Shown: piece by piece, positions 24,594 to 33,333 of the stretch
Layout: each line of letters starts with the position of its first letter
Position numbering within the stretch: position 1 is the first letter of the stretch
DNA from: an uncultured Phascolarctobacterium sp.
Lineage (GTDB): Bacteria > Bacillota > Negativicutes > Acidaminococcales > Acidaminococcaceae
Direction of reading: 5' to 3'
NCBI GenBank assembly: GCA_947630795.1
Contig: CANRJC010000013.1
Coordinates: 1 to 53,557 of the forward strand
DNA length: 53,557 nt
Notes under the pieces: model-generated
What the model was told of the DNA's origin: nothing
Database searches by the model: none
The model's input: the letters and a program-made list of their open reading frames with translations, nothing else
Position numbers and translations under genes: made by a program

Positions 24594-25043
24594 ATGCAAA
24601 ATTTAGCCGACATTATCGAAAATTTCATCCTGCGAGAATTGTATCAGGAAGGAGAAGCAGGTTATTTGGTGCAGCGCAACGAGCTGGCCGAGCATTTGGA
24701 CTGCGCTCCCTCTCAGATCAGCTATGTGCTCAGCACCCGCTTCACCCCGGAGCGGGGCTATTTGGTCCAATCACGCCGGGGCAGCGGCGGCTTCGTCCGC
24801 ATTTTGCGTTTGAACGAAGAACTTCCCCGAGGGAGCAAAGAAAAAGAGCAGCAGCCGCCCAAGCAGCCTCCTACGGCGGAGGGACTGTTGAAAACTTTGC
24901 AGGAGGAAAGAGTCATCACCCAAAGAGAGCGGCGGCTCTTGGCCTACTTTTTGCGAGCGATCAAAGCCGACGAAGGGAAAAAACTGGAACTGCTGCGGGA
25001 GGCCCTGCGGCACATGCGGGAGCAAAGAGGAGCGAGCCGTTAA
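24594..25043 (+). CDS. ctsR: Transcriptional repressor CtsR
   Basis: CtsR represses class III heat-shock genes (clpC, clpP and others) and is inactivated on heat stress. The 149-residue protein has the family N-terminus ADIIENFILREL, the winged helix with RNELAEHLDCAPSQISYVL and the beta-wing GSGGFVRI that contacts DNA. The C-terminal domain follows a charged linker. GAAGG precedes ATG 24594. It is the first gene of ctsR-clpC-radA; the CtsR-like heptads in the promoter imply autoregulation. Confidence 0.93.
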   Translation: MQNLADIIENFILRELYQEGEAGYLVQRNELAEHLDCAPSQISYVLSTRFTPERGYLVQSRRGSGGFVRILRLNEELPRGSKEKEQQPPKQPPTAEGLLKTLQEERVITQRERRLLAYFLRAIKADEGKKLELLREALRHMREQRGASR

Positions 25044-25102
25044 AGATAAAGAAGCCCGCGCAAAAATTCCCGGTGCGAGCCGGATAAAGAGAGGACAAAA
25101 CC

Positions 25103-27799
25103 ATGTTATGCGAAGAGTGTCACAAAAGACAGGCGATCTTACATCTCACCAGCATGAGCGCCGGTAAAGAGATAAGCAAGTGGCTGTGCGGTGAGTGTGC
25201 GAAAAAATATATCTCCTTCGACAAATTCGATCTTTCTTCCATGCCCAAGGAGTCTCGTGATTTCTTTCTTAAAGTTTTGAACTACGGGCAGGAACAGCAA
25301 AAGGAAGAAAGATACAGTGCAGGCGTACAAAGAGTGCTGCGGGAGGCCAGCGGCAAAGCCTACGATCTGGGCTCGGAGCACATCGGCACCGAGCATATCC
25401 TCTACGGCCTCATCACAGCCGGCTGCTTCGCTCAAACTTTGTTGAAAAAGCTGGGGGCGACGGAGGCCATTGCGCAGGAGCTGGAGCAGTGGCTGGAAAA
25501 GGGCAGTCACAAAGGGGGAGTGCCGGCTTACAGTCCTCGTGCGAAAAAAACTCTGGAAGAGGCGGTGAGGAACGCCAGAAGGTTCCGCAGCGAGCGAGTG
25601 AGCAGCGTCAATATCTTGCTGGGCCTTTACATGGCCGGCGACGGCGCCGGCTACCAGATCTTGCAGAAACTGGGCCTTACCATAGACCGTCTGAGCGAGG
25701 GCCTCAAAGAAATGTACGAAGAAAGCGGCGCAGCGGAGTTTTTCGCCAAAGCGGTGCCGGGAGGCAAGGTAAAATTGGGCGGCCCCGACGGCGAGGACGG
25801 CGACGGTTCCGCCTTGGAATTGTTGGCCGAGTTCGGGCGCAATCTCAATCAATTGGCTCAGGAGGGAAGCATCGACCCGGTCATCGGCAGAGAACGGGAA
25901 GTGGAGAGGCTCATCCAGATCTTGGGCCGCCGCACTAAAAACAATCCGGTGCTGATAGGCGAAGCCGGCGTGGGCAAGACTGCTGTGGCCGAAGCCTTGG
26001 CCCAAAGATTGGTGAAGGGAGATGTGCCCGATTATCTGCAGGGGAAGATACTCCACACTTTGGAGATGGGCGTATTGGTAGCAGGCAGCAAGTATCGGGG
26101 AGAATTCGAAGAGCGGCTGGCCCACATCCTCGACCTTTTGCGGGAAGATAGACGGATCATCCTCTTCGTGGACGAACTTCACACTTTAGTAGGCGCAGGT
26201 GCGGCCGAAGGCAGCATCGACGCAGCCAATATGATCAAACCGGCGCTGGCCCGAGGCGAACTGCAGCTTATCGGCGCTACCACCGTGGAAGACTACCGCA
26301 AGCGGATAGAGCAGGATGCCGCTTTGGAAAGGCGTTTCCAAACGGTCACGGTGAAGGCGCCTACGGTGGAAGAATGTGTGCATATGCTGCAGGGCCTGCA
26401 GGATAAATATCAAAACTTTCACGGCCTCACCATCACGAGGGAAGCTATACAAGCGGCGGCAGAGCTCAGCGAACGTTACATCACCGACAGAAATCTGCCG
26501 GATAAGGCCATAGACGTTATGGACGAAGCCTGCGCCCGGCGTAAATTGATACTATATAAAGAAGACGAGCCGCTGCGTAAAGCTGAAGAGCAGTTGAGCA
26601 AAATGCAGAAGGAACGGGAAGCTGCAGTAAGAGAAAAAAATTACGAAGCGGCGGCCGAACTGCGGGATAAAGAGGCAGAGCTGCAAAAAGAAAGAGAGCT
26701 CCTTCTGGCTCGGCCCGGCAGAGAAAAGATCGTAGATGCCGAGGGGGTGGCTCAGGTGGTAGCCTCTTGGACCGGCATACCTGTGCAAAAATTGAGCAGA
26801 GATGAAAGACAACGGCTGCTGCATTTGGAAGAACACCTGCATCGGCGGGTCATCGGGCAGGAGCAGGCAGTGACGGCTCTGGCCAAAGCTGTGCGTCGGG
26901 CTCGAGCCGGGTTCAAAGACGACAAGCGGCCCCAGGGCAGCTTCCTCTTCTTGGGCCCCACCGGCGTGGGCAAAACAGAATTGGCCAAGGCGCTGGCAAC
27001 AGAGCTCTTTAATGATGAGCGGGCGCTGGTGCGTTTCGATATGTCCGAATATCGGGAGCGGCACACTACCGCACGGCTGATAGGTGCGCCTCCGGGCTAT
27101 GTGGGTTACGGCGAGGGCGGCAAACTGACCGAAGCGGTACGGCGCCGGCCTTACTGCGTCATTCTTTTGGACGAGATCGAAAAGGCCCACACCGATGTTT
27201 TCAATCTTTTCCTGCAGATCATGGACGACGGCCGCCTCACCGACAGTCAGGGACGCACCGTCGATTTCAAAAACACTATCATCATCATGACCAGCAATGC
27301 GGGAGCTCAGACCGTGGGCAGCGGTCAGGCACTGGGCTTTGCCGGCAGCCGCGAACAGGAAGCGGCAGGACGCAGAGAGCGGCTGCTGAAAGAAGTGCGG
27401 CAGTTCTTCAAACCGGAATTTTTGAACCGCATCGACGAGATCATCGTCTTCGACCCTTTGACCGAGGCGGAATTGCGCTCCATCTCTTCCCTCTTGCTGC
27501 GGGAACTCAACGACAGATTGGCGCCTCAGGGGCTTACTTTGGAGCTGGCCCCTTCCGCTTTGGAACTGTGGCTGAAAGAAGGCCGAGATCCTCGTTACGG
27601 AGCCAGACCCTTGCGCAGAGCGCTCCGCAAATTGATAGAAGATCCTCTCAGCGACCTTTGCCTGGCGGGCAATTTCGCCAAAGGCGACAAGATCAGAGCA
27701 GAAGCGGCGGGGACGGTCCTCAGTTTTCACAAAGCAGTAGAGGGAGAGCATTTTTTGCTGGAAGTGCCGGTGGACAAGCTGGCCCTCTGCCGGGAGTGA
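25103..27799 (+). CDS. clpC: ClpC-type AAA+ unfoldase with N-terminal McsA-like zinc finger
   Basis: An 898-residue Clp ATPase that unfolds proteins for ClpP. Unlike classic ClpC (~810 residues) it begins with a zinc finger, CxxC (Cys3, Cys6) and CxxC (Cys29, Cys32), like the first domain of McsA. Clp_N repeats follow (~72-205), then AAA-1 with Walker A GEAGVGKT (~286) and Walker B LFVDE (~354), a coiled UVR-like segment (~497-532), and AAA-2 with Walker A GPTGVGKT (~618) and a LGF ClpP-docking loop. ATG 25103 is preceded by AGAGGA. No mcsA or mcsB gene lies between ctsR and clpC. Control is expected through CtsR. Confidence 0.93.
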   Translation: MLCEECHKRQAILHLTSMSAGKEISKWLCGECAKKYISFDKFDLSSMPKESRDFFLKVLNYGQEQQKEERYSAGVQRVLREASGKAYDLGSEHIGTEHILYGLITAGCFAQTLLKKLGATEAIAQELEQWLEKGSHKGGVPAYSPRAKKTLEEAVRNARRFRSERVSSVNILLGLYMAGDGAGYQILQKLGLTIDRLSEGLKEMYEESGAAEFFAKAVPGGKVKLGGPDGEDGDGSALELLAEFGRNLNQLAQEGSIDPVIGREREVERLIQILGRRTKNNPVLIGEAGVGKTAVAEALAQRLVKGDVPDYLQGKILHTLEMGVLVAGSKYRGEFEERLAHILDLLREDRRIILFVDELHTLVGAGAAEGSIDAANMIKPALARGELQLIGATTVEDYRKRIEQDAALERRFQTVTVKAPTVEECVHMLQGLQDKYQNFHGLTITREAIQAAAELSERYITDRNLPDKAIDVMDEACARRKLILYKEDEPLRKAEEQLSKMQKEREAAVREKNYEAAAELRDKEAELQKERELLLARPGREKIVDAEGVAQVVASWTGIPVQKLSRDERQRLLHLEEHLHRRVIGQEQAVTALAKAVRRARAGFKDDKRPQGSFLFLGPTGVGKTELAKALATELFNDERALVRFDMSEYRERHTTARLIGAPPGYVGYGEGGKLTEAVRRRPYCVILLDEIEKAHTDVFNLFLQIMDDGRLTDSQGRTVDFKNTIIIMTSNAGAQTVGSGQALGFAGSREQEAAGRRERLLKEVRQFFKPEFLNRIDEIIVFDPLTEAELRSISSLLLRELNDRLAPQGLTLELAPSALELWLKEGRDPRYGARPLRRALRKLIEDPLSDLCLAGNFAKGDKIRAEAAGTVLSFHKAVEGEHFLLEVPVDKLALCRE

Positions 27800-27802
27800 C
27801 TT

Positions 27803-29185
27803 ATGGTCAAGAGCAAGTATCACTACGTATGTCAAAGCTGCGGCTACAGTTCCCCTAAATGGCTGGGGCGCTGCCCGGAGTGCGGCGCTTGGGACAGTTT
27901 GACGGAAGAGGCGCAGCCTCTTGCTGCCGCCAGCCGTTCTTATCTGCCTGCTGCTCAGGGCGTTTTGGAACCGAAAAAATTGTCCGGCATCGCCCAACAG
28001 GAAGTGGGGCGTTTGACTTCGGGCATCAGAGAACTGGACAGAGTGCTGGGAGGCGGCCTTGTGCGGGGCAGCTTGGTGCTGTTGGGAGGAAGCCCCGGCA
28101 TCGGCAAGTCCACTATTTTATTGGATGCAGCCCTTTGTTACAGCAAAAAGGGGTTGAAGCCTCTCTACGTGAGCGGGGAAGAATCGGAAGAGCAGACGGC
28201 TCTCAGAGCCAAACGCTTGGGCGGAGGGCAGGCAGAGCTGGCCATCCTCACCGCTACCGATCTGAATGCCATTCTGCAAACGGCGCAAAAAATGAAGCCG
28301 GACATCCTCATCATCGATTCCATCCAGACCATGTATTGGCCCGCTCTTGCTGCTGGGGCCGGCAGTGTGGGGCAGGTGCGGGAGTGCACCGCTCAATTGC
28401 TGCAATTTGCCAAGACCACGAACATAGCCTGCCTATTGATCGGTCATGTCACCAAGGACGGCACCATCGCCGGTCCCCGGCTTTTGGAGCACATGGTGGA
28501 CGTGGTGCTGCAGTTCGACGGCGACCGTTCTTATAACTTCCGCATTTTGCGAGCTTTGAAGAATCGTTTCGGCAGCACCCAAGAGAGCGGCATCTTTTCC
28601 ATGGAAGCCGGGGGCTTAAAAGAGGTGGCCAATCCGGCCGGACTTTTTTTGGAAAACAGGCGGGAAGGAGTTTCGGGCAGCACCATCGGCGCTCTTTTGG
28701 AAGGGAACCGCCCCATTTTGGCCGAGTTTCAAGCACTCTTGGCCAAGACTCCTTACGGTCTGCCCCGGCGGACGGCGGTAGGCTTCGATTACAACAGAGT
28801 CAATCTGCTCATAGCTGTGTTGGAGCGGCACTTGAATTTGGATCTGGGCAGCTACGACGCTTATGTGAACGTAGTGGGCGGGCTGAAAGCGGCAGAACCG
28901 GCGGCGGACCTGCCAGTGGCAGCGGCCTTGGTCTCCAGTTATCGAAGCAAGAGCCTGCCGGCCCTCACGCTTCTCTTCGGAGAAGTGGGGCTGACGGGAG
29001 AAGTGAGGAAGGTGGCCGAGCCCGAGCGGCGCATCTTGGAAGCTTATGCTTTGGGCTTTCGCAATTTCATCGTGCCCAAAGGAAGGCTGCAGATGAGAAG
29101 AGAGCAGGTAACCGAAGCCCGCATCTATCAGGCCGGCACTTTGGCCGAAGCCATAGGAGCCGCTTTGGGGAGCAAAGACAAGTGA
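27803..29185 (+). CDS. radA: DNA repair protein RadA
   Basis: RadA is a RecA-like hexameric helicase that helps branch migration in recombination. In 460 residues there are a C4 zinc finger (Cys10, Cys13, Cys24, Cys27), Walker A GGSPGIGKST, Walker B-like ILIIDSIQT, the RadA-specific KNRFGST motif and a C-terminal Lon-like domain (VGGLKAAEPAADLPVAAAL). It starts 3 nt after clpC behind GGGAG, as in the ctsR operons of other Bacillota. Confidence 0.96.
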   Translation: MVKSKYHYVCQSCGYSSPKWLGRCPECGAWDSLTEEAQPLAAASRSYLPAAQGVLEPKKLSGIAQQEVGRLTSGIRELDRVLGGGLVRGSLVLLGGSPGIGKSTILLDAALCYSKKGLKPLYVSGEESEEQTALRAKRLGGGQAELAILTATDLNAILQTAQKMKPDILIIDSIQTMYWPALAAGAGSVGQVRECTAQLLQFAKTTNIACLLIGHVTKDGTIAGPRLLEHMVDVVLQFDGDRSYNFRILRALKNRFGSTQESGIFSMEAGGLKEVANPAGLFLENRREGVSGSTIGALLEGNRPILAEFQALLAKTPYGLPRRTAVGFDYNRVNLLIAVLERHLNLDLGSYDAYVNVVGGLKAAEPAADLPVAAALVSSYRSKSLPALTLLFGEVGLTGEVRKVAEPERRILEAYALGFRNFIVPKGRLQMRREQVTEARIYQAGTLAEAIGAALGSKDK

Positions 29186-29270
29186 GCCGATGATCATGAA
29201 GCTCAGGACAAAATTAAAAAAGTCAAACCTTACGATCTATATAAATCAAATGCAAAAGGAGTGAGGAACA

Positions 29271-30047
29271 GTGGAAACTGCCGTATTGTATCAAGTTGAA
29301 AAAGGCATAGCCACTATCACCTTGAATCGGCCGCAAAGCCTGAACAGCATGAACGACGAGCTGATCGACGGCCTCCATGAAGCCTTGGACAAGGTGGAAA
29401 AAGACGAGGCGGTCCGCTGCGCCGTGCTGACCGGCGCCGGTAAGGGCTTTTGCGCCGGCGGCGACTTGGGCTACCTGAACAGTTTGGAAGGAGCCGCAGA
29501 GAAAAAAGCCTTCATCGCCCGGGTGGGGGCAGTGGCTAAAAGGATCACTGCCATCGCCAAGCCCTTCATCTGTATGGTGAACGGCGTGGCTGCCGGGGCC
29601 GGCGTGAATTTGATGCTGGCCTGCGATCTCACCTATGCGACGGCAAAGGCCCGCTTCGGGCAAGCCTTCGTCAACGTGGGGCTCATCCCCGACTGCGGCG
29701 GTCTCTACTTTTTACCGAAGGCCGTGGGAGTGCATCGGGCCAAAGAATTGATGTTCACAGCCGATCTCATCGATGCGGCCGCAGCGGAAAGATACGGCAT
29801 GCTGAACCATGTCTGCGCCCCGGAAAATTTGCAGCAGGAAGTTTACGCCATGGCGGAAAAATTGGCGGCTAAGGCACCGCTGGCCTTGGGCCTCATCAAA
29901 CGCTATCTGAGCGACGAAGGGCTCACGTTGGACCAAGTGCTGGCGATCGAAGAGACCACGCAGCCTCTTTTGATGGGCACCGCCGACTGCAAAGAAGGCA
30001 TCGCTGCCTTCAAAGAAAAAAGGCCGCCTAAATTCAGCGGCAAATAA
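29271..30047 (+). CDS. Enoyl-CoA hydratase/isomerase (crotonase) family protein
   Basis: A 258-residue crotonase-fold enzyme. The CoA-binding GFCAGGDLGYL and the oxyanion-hole segment MVNGVAAGAGVNLMLACD are intact. At the active site it has VGLIPDCGGLYFLP, the Asp-containing pattern of PaaG-like isomerases, while the first crotonase Glu is not present (FGQAF). An isomerase on a short acyl-CoA is therefore more likely than a plain hydratase (inference). GTG 29271 has AAGGAG 9 nt upstream. It is a single-gene unit, bounded downstream by a strong terminator. Confidence 0.9.
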   Translation: METAVLYQVEKGIATITLNRPQSLNSMNDELIDGLHEALDKVEKDEAVRCAVLTGAGKGFCAGGDLGYLNSLEGAAEKKAFIARVGAVAKRITAIAKPFICMVNGVAAGAGVNLMLACDLTYATAKARFGQAFVNVGLIPDCGGLYFLPKAVGVHRAKELMFTADLIDAAAAERYGMLNHVCAPENLQQEVYAMAEKLAAKAPLALGLIKRYLSDEGLTLDQVLAIEETTQPLLMGTADCKEGIAAFKEKRPPKFSGK

Positions 30048-30101
30048 AAAGCTTTCTCTTGCGAGCATAAGCTCACACATAAGAAGCTCAAAGAGAGCAA
30101 C

Positions 30102-30134
30102 AAAAGACGCCTCGCAGAAAGCGGGGCGTCTTTT
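30102..30134 (+). terminator. Bidirectional intrinsic terminator
   Basis: A 14-bp stem with one G-U pair, AAAAGACGCCTCGC / GCGGGGCGTCTTTT, and an AGAAA loop. It lies between the crotonase gene and a convergent small gene and has A and T tracts on both sides. Confidence 0.9.
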
Positions 30135-30169
30135 CATGCAGAGATCGAAATTTTATCGCAAAAAAATTT

Positions 30170-30484
30170 TTAAAGTTCGCTTTGTTCTTGCCCGCGGCTC
30201 ACGGCGCTCAAGGCCGCAAGAAGGGAGGTGCTGCCCGGGGCGTGAGCGGCGAAAACTTTTTTAAAGGCGGCGAAATTTTTAAATTCGGCGAACCAGAGGA
30301 AGGCGCAGTCCTCATCATAGCAGGCAGCGATGAGGGGACTCTTTTCGTCGACGGGGGTACGGCCCTCGGCATCGGTGACTTCGATGTAGCAATTCGCAAA
30401 ATCCATAGTGTAAACGGCGATGTTTTCTTCGGGCGTGGCTTCTTGGGCCAGCCCCAGTTCGGCAAAAAGGTCTTCGTTGAGCAT
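30170..30484 (-). CDS. Uncharacterised acidic protein of 104 residues
   Basis: A short acidic cytoplasmic protein that I cannot assign. It has an alpha/beta look with strands AVYTMDFANCYIEVTD and AFLWFAEF and a helix FAAFKKVFA. AAAGGAG stands 5-6 nt before ATG 30484; the longer in-frame extension upstream would cross a strong promoter and is not used. It has its own promoter and is divergent from the next exported-protein gene, so it is a monocistronic unit. Confidence 0.75.
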   Translation of the reverse strand: MLNEDLFAELGLAQEATPEENIAVYTMDFANCYIEVTDAEGRTPVDEKSPLIAACYDEDCAFLWFAEFKNFAAFKKVFAAHAPGSTSLLAALSAVSRGQEQSEL

Positions 30485-30506
30485 GGCAGTCTCCTTTCTT
30501 GCTTTT

Positions 30507-30535
30507 ATCATAAGCCTTGAGGGAGCGTTTGTAAA
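30507..30535 (-). promoter_or_regulatory. Promoter of the 104-residue protein gene
   Basis: On the minus strand TTTACA (30535-30530), 17-bp spacer, TATGAT (30512-30507); only about 20 nt of leader. Confidence 0.75.
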
Positions 30536-30552
30536 GAGCGAGGCCGGCAGTC

Positions 30553-30580
30553 TTGACCGAAAGCGTGAAAGTAGTATATT
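30553..30580 (+). promoter_or_regulatory. Promoter of the exported protein/aldolase operon
   Basis: TTGACC (30553-30558), 16-bp spacer, TATATT (30575-30580). Divergent from the promoter at 30507-30535 with about 17 bp between the -35 elements. Confidence 0.7.
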
Positions 30581-30632
30581 ATTAAAAGCAAAGAAGAGAG
30601 ACTGCCTTTGGCAGTGAAGAAAGGGTGATAAC

Positions 30633-31256
30633 ATGGGCAAGAAATTGCTTTTTGCGCTGATGATGCTGATTGGCCTGCTGCCGGTGAGCGGTGCCTTCGC
30701 CGGGGTGAACAGCGGCGGCCTCACCGTTTCCACAGATTATGTGGCGAAAAAAGAAGCTGTGCACTGCACCAGGGGCGAGATCACTGCCGTCAACGGCAGT
30801 TTGATCACTGTCAGCGGCACGGGCTACTACGATGAAGTGACCGTTTTGCTCCGCTCCCGCACTTATGTGGTGAAGGCAGAAGACGGCAGCAAGTTGGAGA
30901 AAAGCGAATTGCAAGTGGGAGACAGCGTGGCCGCCTATTACGGCGAGAAGGCCAGCCGCAGCTTGCCGCCTCAGGTGCAGGGCGTGGCCCTCATCGTGGG
31001 CGAAGCCAAGCTGGGTCATTGCTTCTTCTTCCCCGTGGCCAAGGTGAAAACGGAAAAAGACAAAGCCAGCAAGGGCAGCTATGCTGTCATCACCAATCAA
31101 AGCGGCGACCTGATTGCCACGGTGACGGAGTTCGCCTGCGCCGCTTACGACGAGATCGAAGTGGGCGACAATGTGTTGCTGTGGTGCGACCTCATCAGCT
31201 TGAGCCTGCCGGCCAGGACCAATGCATCCAAAGTCGTGGTGCTGCCGGATAAATAA
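30633..31256 (+). CDS. Exported protein with two related beta domains
   Basis: A 207-residue exported protein, function unknown. A signal peptide ends near GAFA (~23). The mature part appears to consist of two similar ~80-residue beta units: ITAVNGSLITVSGTG...VGDSVAAYYG...SLPPQ and VITNQSGDLIATVTEF...VGDNVLLWCD...SLPART. Both end in the same GD-x-V and S-L-P signature, which indicates duplication. It may be a small periplasmic or surface binding protein. It starts the operon with the aldolase and a second exported protein. Confidence 0.75.
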   Translation: MGKKLLFALMMLIGLLPVSGAFAGVNSGGLTVSTDYVAKKEAVHCTRGEITAVNGSLITVSGTGYYDEVTVLLRSRTYVVKAEDGSKLEKSELQVGDSVAAYYGEKASRSLPPQVQGVALIVGEAKLGHCFFFPVAKVKTEKDKASKGSYAVITNQSGDLIATVTEFACAAYDEIEVGDNVLLWCDLISLSLPARTNASKVVVLPDK

Positions 31257-31268
31257 AGGAGGAAAAAG

Positions 31269-31916
31269 ATGAAGATCTTCATGGATACTGCCGATGTGGC
31301 AGAATTGGCCGCCTATGTGGATTGGGGAGTGGTGTGGGGAGTTACCACCAACCCCAGCCTCATCGCCAAAACAGGCAGACCCCAAGAAGAAGTGATCCCC
31401 AAGATCGCCGCCCTTGTTTCGGGGCCGGTGTCTGCCGAAGTGATCGCCACCGATGCAGCCGGCATGGTGGAAGAAGCAAAGAAACTCAGTGCCATCGCCC
31501 CCAATGTGGTGATAAAGATCCCTTGCACGGCAGAAGGGCTGCGGGCTACGAAAGTGCTGGCCTATTTGGGCATCCCCACCAATGTCACTCTCATCTTCAG
31601 CCTTTCCCAGGCCATGTTGGCAGCTCGGGCCGGGGCCACGTACGTGAGCCCCTTCATCGGCCGCTTGGACGACATCGGTGAAGACGGCGTGAAGTTGGTG
31701 GCCGACATCGTCGCCGCCTTCAAACTTTATCAGATAGAGACCCAGGTGATAGCCGCTTCCATTCGCAGCGTGAAGCACGTGGAGGAAGTGATGCTCACCG
31801 GCTGCCACATCGCCACCATCCCCACCAAGGTGCTGGCCCAGATGATCAAGCACGAACTCACCGATAAGGGCTTGGCTGCCTTCATCGCCGATTACGAAAA
31901 GAGCAAAAAGGCATGA
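31269..31916 (+). CDS. Transaldolase-like fructose-6-phosphate aldolase (FSA/TalC family)
   Basis: A 215-residue small transaldolase-family enzyme. The Schiff-base Lys is in NVVIKIPCTAEGLRA, the substrate segments VTTNPSLIAK, NVTLIFSLSQA, YVSPFIGRLDD and QVIAASIRS are intact. Members either cleave fructose-6-phosphate (FSA) or act as transaldolase in the pentose phosphate pathway; sequence alone does not decide. AAAGGAGG precedes the ATG. It is flanked by two exported proteins, an odd pairing for a cytosolic sugar enzyme. Confidence 0.92.
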   Translation: MKIFMDTADVAELAAYVDWGVVWGVTTNPSLIAKTGRPQEEVIPKIAALVSGPVSAEVIATDAAGMVEEAKKLSAIAPNVVIKIPCTAEGLRATKVLAYLGIPTNVTLIFSLSQAMLAARAGATYVSPFIGRLDDIGEDGVKLVADIVAAFKLYQIETQVIAASIRSVKHVEEVMLTGCHIATIPTKVLAQMIKHELTDKGLAAFIADYEKSKKA

Positions 31917-33055
31917 AAGCGAAGTCGGCGTTCATCATAGCTCTCGCTCTCGCCTCTTTTATTTTGCCCGCCGCCGCAGAACAGGTGCTGATCACTCCGA
32001 AGGACGAGGAATTCATCACCGTGGCAACGGAGAAGCGGGAAGGGGGACCGGTGTTGCTTTTTTCGGACAGCCCCGAAGAAGTTTTTAAAGACGGCCTTCT
32101 CTATCGCGACCGAGTGGTGGGGCACAACCGCCTTTTCTTTCATCACGTGAATGCCACGGGCAGCGACGGGAAAAAATTGGCAGTGCTTTTGGAAAATACG
32201 GACGACCTGCACCCGGTGGCCTTTCGGGTTGAACGCTCCGGAGTGGGAGACTCTTCCTATAATTATCTTTTCGAAGGCAAACAGGGGCAGTGGCGCTATT
32301 TTTCCGATGACTATCAAAAGAGCGCTCCTCTGCCTGCCGGGAAGCTGGGCTTCGGCCGCTGGACGGAACTGCTGACGGGGAGAGGCTTTCTTTTGGACGA
32401 TAAAAAACTCCTCAGCGGCATGATCGATCTTTACGTCGAAAGACCGTTGCGCCTGACAGTGTTATTGTGCGACGAGAAAAATTTTCTCGACCTTTTCAGC
32501 AAAAACTCCGCCATGCAGCCCATGGACTCTCACCCTCTGCGGGGCACCTTCCCGGCCGCAGACATCGAATATAAGGTGAAGAAGCCTATCGTTTTCGCCG
32601 ACGAGCAAACGGCCGACTTTGCGCTGAAGATGGCAAGCGGCGGAGAAGGTTTCGAGGAGGGCACCGATGCCACCACCGGCCTTGATGCCGTGAATTACGG
32701 CAATTACGGAGTGATCTATACGGTGCGCTTTGCCATCGAGAACGACGACCCGGTGAGCCTGCAGTTCAACCCCATGGGCGGCGAGTTCGCCGGCTGGGGC
32801 CTTTTGCGCAAAGAGGGAGGCAAAGAGCAGCTCATCGCTTTGCCGGCCGAACAACTCTCTTTGGGCATGACGGAAGAAGAGACCATCGAAGTGGCAAGGC
32901 TGAGCAAAGGCCGGTACACCTTCGTGTGGTCGCCCCCCGGAGCCAGCAACGTACCGGTGAGGTTGATCTGGCGGGCCCGCCGGCCCGACAGCTTTTCGGT
33001 GAGGTTGGAAAAGAAAATGAAGGGGCAAGAGCTCGTTGGCAAAAACGAAAAATGA
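31913..33055 (+). CDS. Exported beta-rich protein of unknown function
   Basis: A 380-residue exported protein. The signal peptide ends near PAAA (~22). The mature protein is rich in aromatic and Gly residues with beta-strand patterns (LFFHHVNATG, PVAFRVER, YTVRFAIEND, YTFVWSPPGASNVPVRLIWR). No catalytic motif or membrane anchor is apparent. The family name is unknown to me; it may be a surface protein. ATG 31913 overlaps the aldolase stop by ATGA. A terminator follows directly. Confidence 0.72.
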   Translation: MKAKSAFIIALALASFILPAAAEQVLITPKDEEFITVATEKREGGPVLLFSDSPEEVFKDGLLYRDRVVGHNRLFFHHVNATGSDGKKLAVLLENTDDLHPVAFRVERSGVGDSSYNYLFEGKQGQWRYFSDDYQKSAPLPAGKLGFGRWTELLTGRGFLLDDKKLLSGMIDLYVERPLRLTVLLCDEKNFLDLFSKNSAMQPMDSHPLRGTFPAADIEYKVKKPIVFADEQTADFALKMASGGEGFEEGTDATTGLDAVNYGNYGVIYTVRFAIENDDPVSLQFNPMGGEFAGWGLLRKEGGKEQLIALPAEQLSLGMTEEETIEVARLSKGRYTFVWSPPGASNVPVRLIWRARRPDSFSVRLEKKMKGQELVGKNEK

Positions 33056-33101
33056 AAAACGGCCCGGCCTTCTCTTTAAGGGAAAGCGCGGGCCGTTTTT
33101 T
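33055..33101 (+). terminator. Intrinsic terminator of the aldolase operon
   Basis: AAAAACGGCCCG / CGGGCCGTTTTTT with a 22-nt loop, beginning at the stop codon. Confidence 0.88.
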
Positions 33102-33130
33102 GCGGGGCCGGGGCGGCGGAGCTTTTTGCA

Positions 33131-33177
33131 AAAAAGTGCAGGTACGATCGCTTGTGGCAAAGCAGTGTACACTTTTT
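33131..33177. promoter_or_regulatory. Inverted repeats upstream of the glutamate dehydrogenase promoter
   Basis: AAAAAGTG (33131-33138) is inverted as CACTTTTT (33170-33177), and a perfect 10-bp palindrome AGTGTACACT lies at 33164-33173. The elements are 30-70 bp upstream of the gdh -35, a typical distance for an activator or repressor site. Confidence 0.5.
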
Positions 33178-33202
33178 CCATAAAATATATTTTGAAAATG
33201 AG

Positions 33203-33232
33203 TAGACAAAGCAATAGGCTATAATGTATAAT
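33203..33232 (+). promoter_or_regulatory. Promoter of the glutamate dehydrogenase gene
   Basis: TAGACA (33203-33208), 18-bp spacer, TATAAT (33227-33232); a second TATAAT sits 7 bp upstream (33220-33225). Leader of about 95 nt before the ATG. Confidence 0.8.
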
Positions 33233-33333
33233 GTATACAGGCGCAAGCTTTAAGAATTTTTTGCGGGAGCCGAGGCGGCGACGACGGCGTGACGGGCTTT
33301 CGCGGCAATGGAAATACACATAGGAGGAAGATC

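Noticed and set aside
29221-29227. CtsR site before the crotonase gene
   Set aside because: Only one AGTCAAA heptad is present, without a second copy at any sensible distance.
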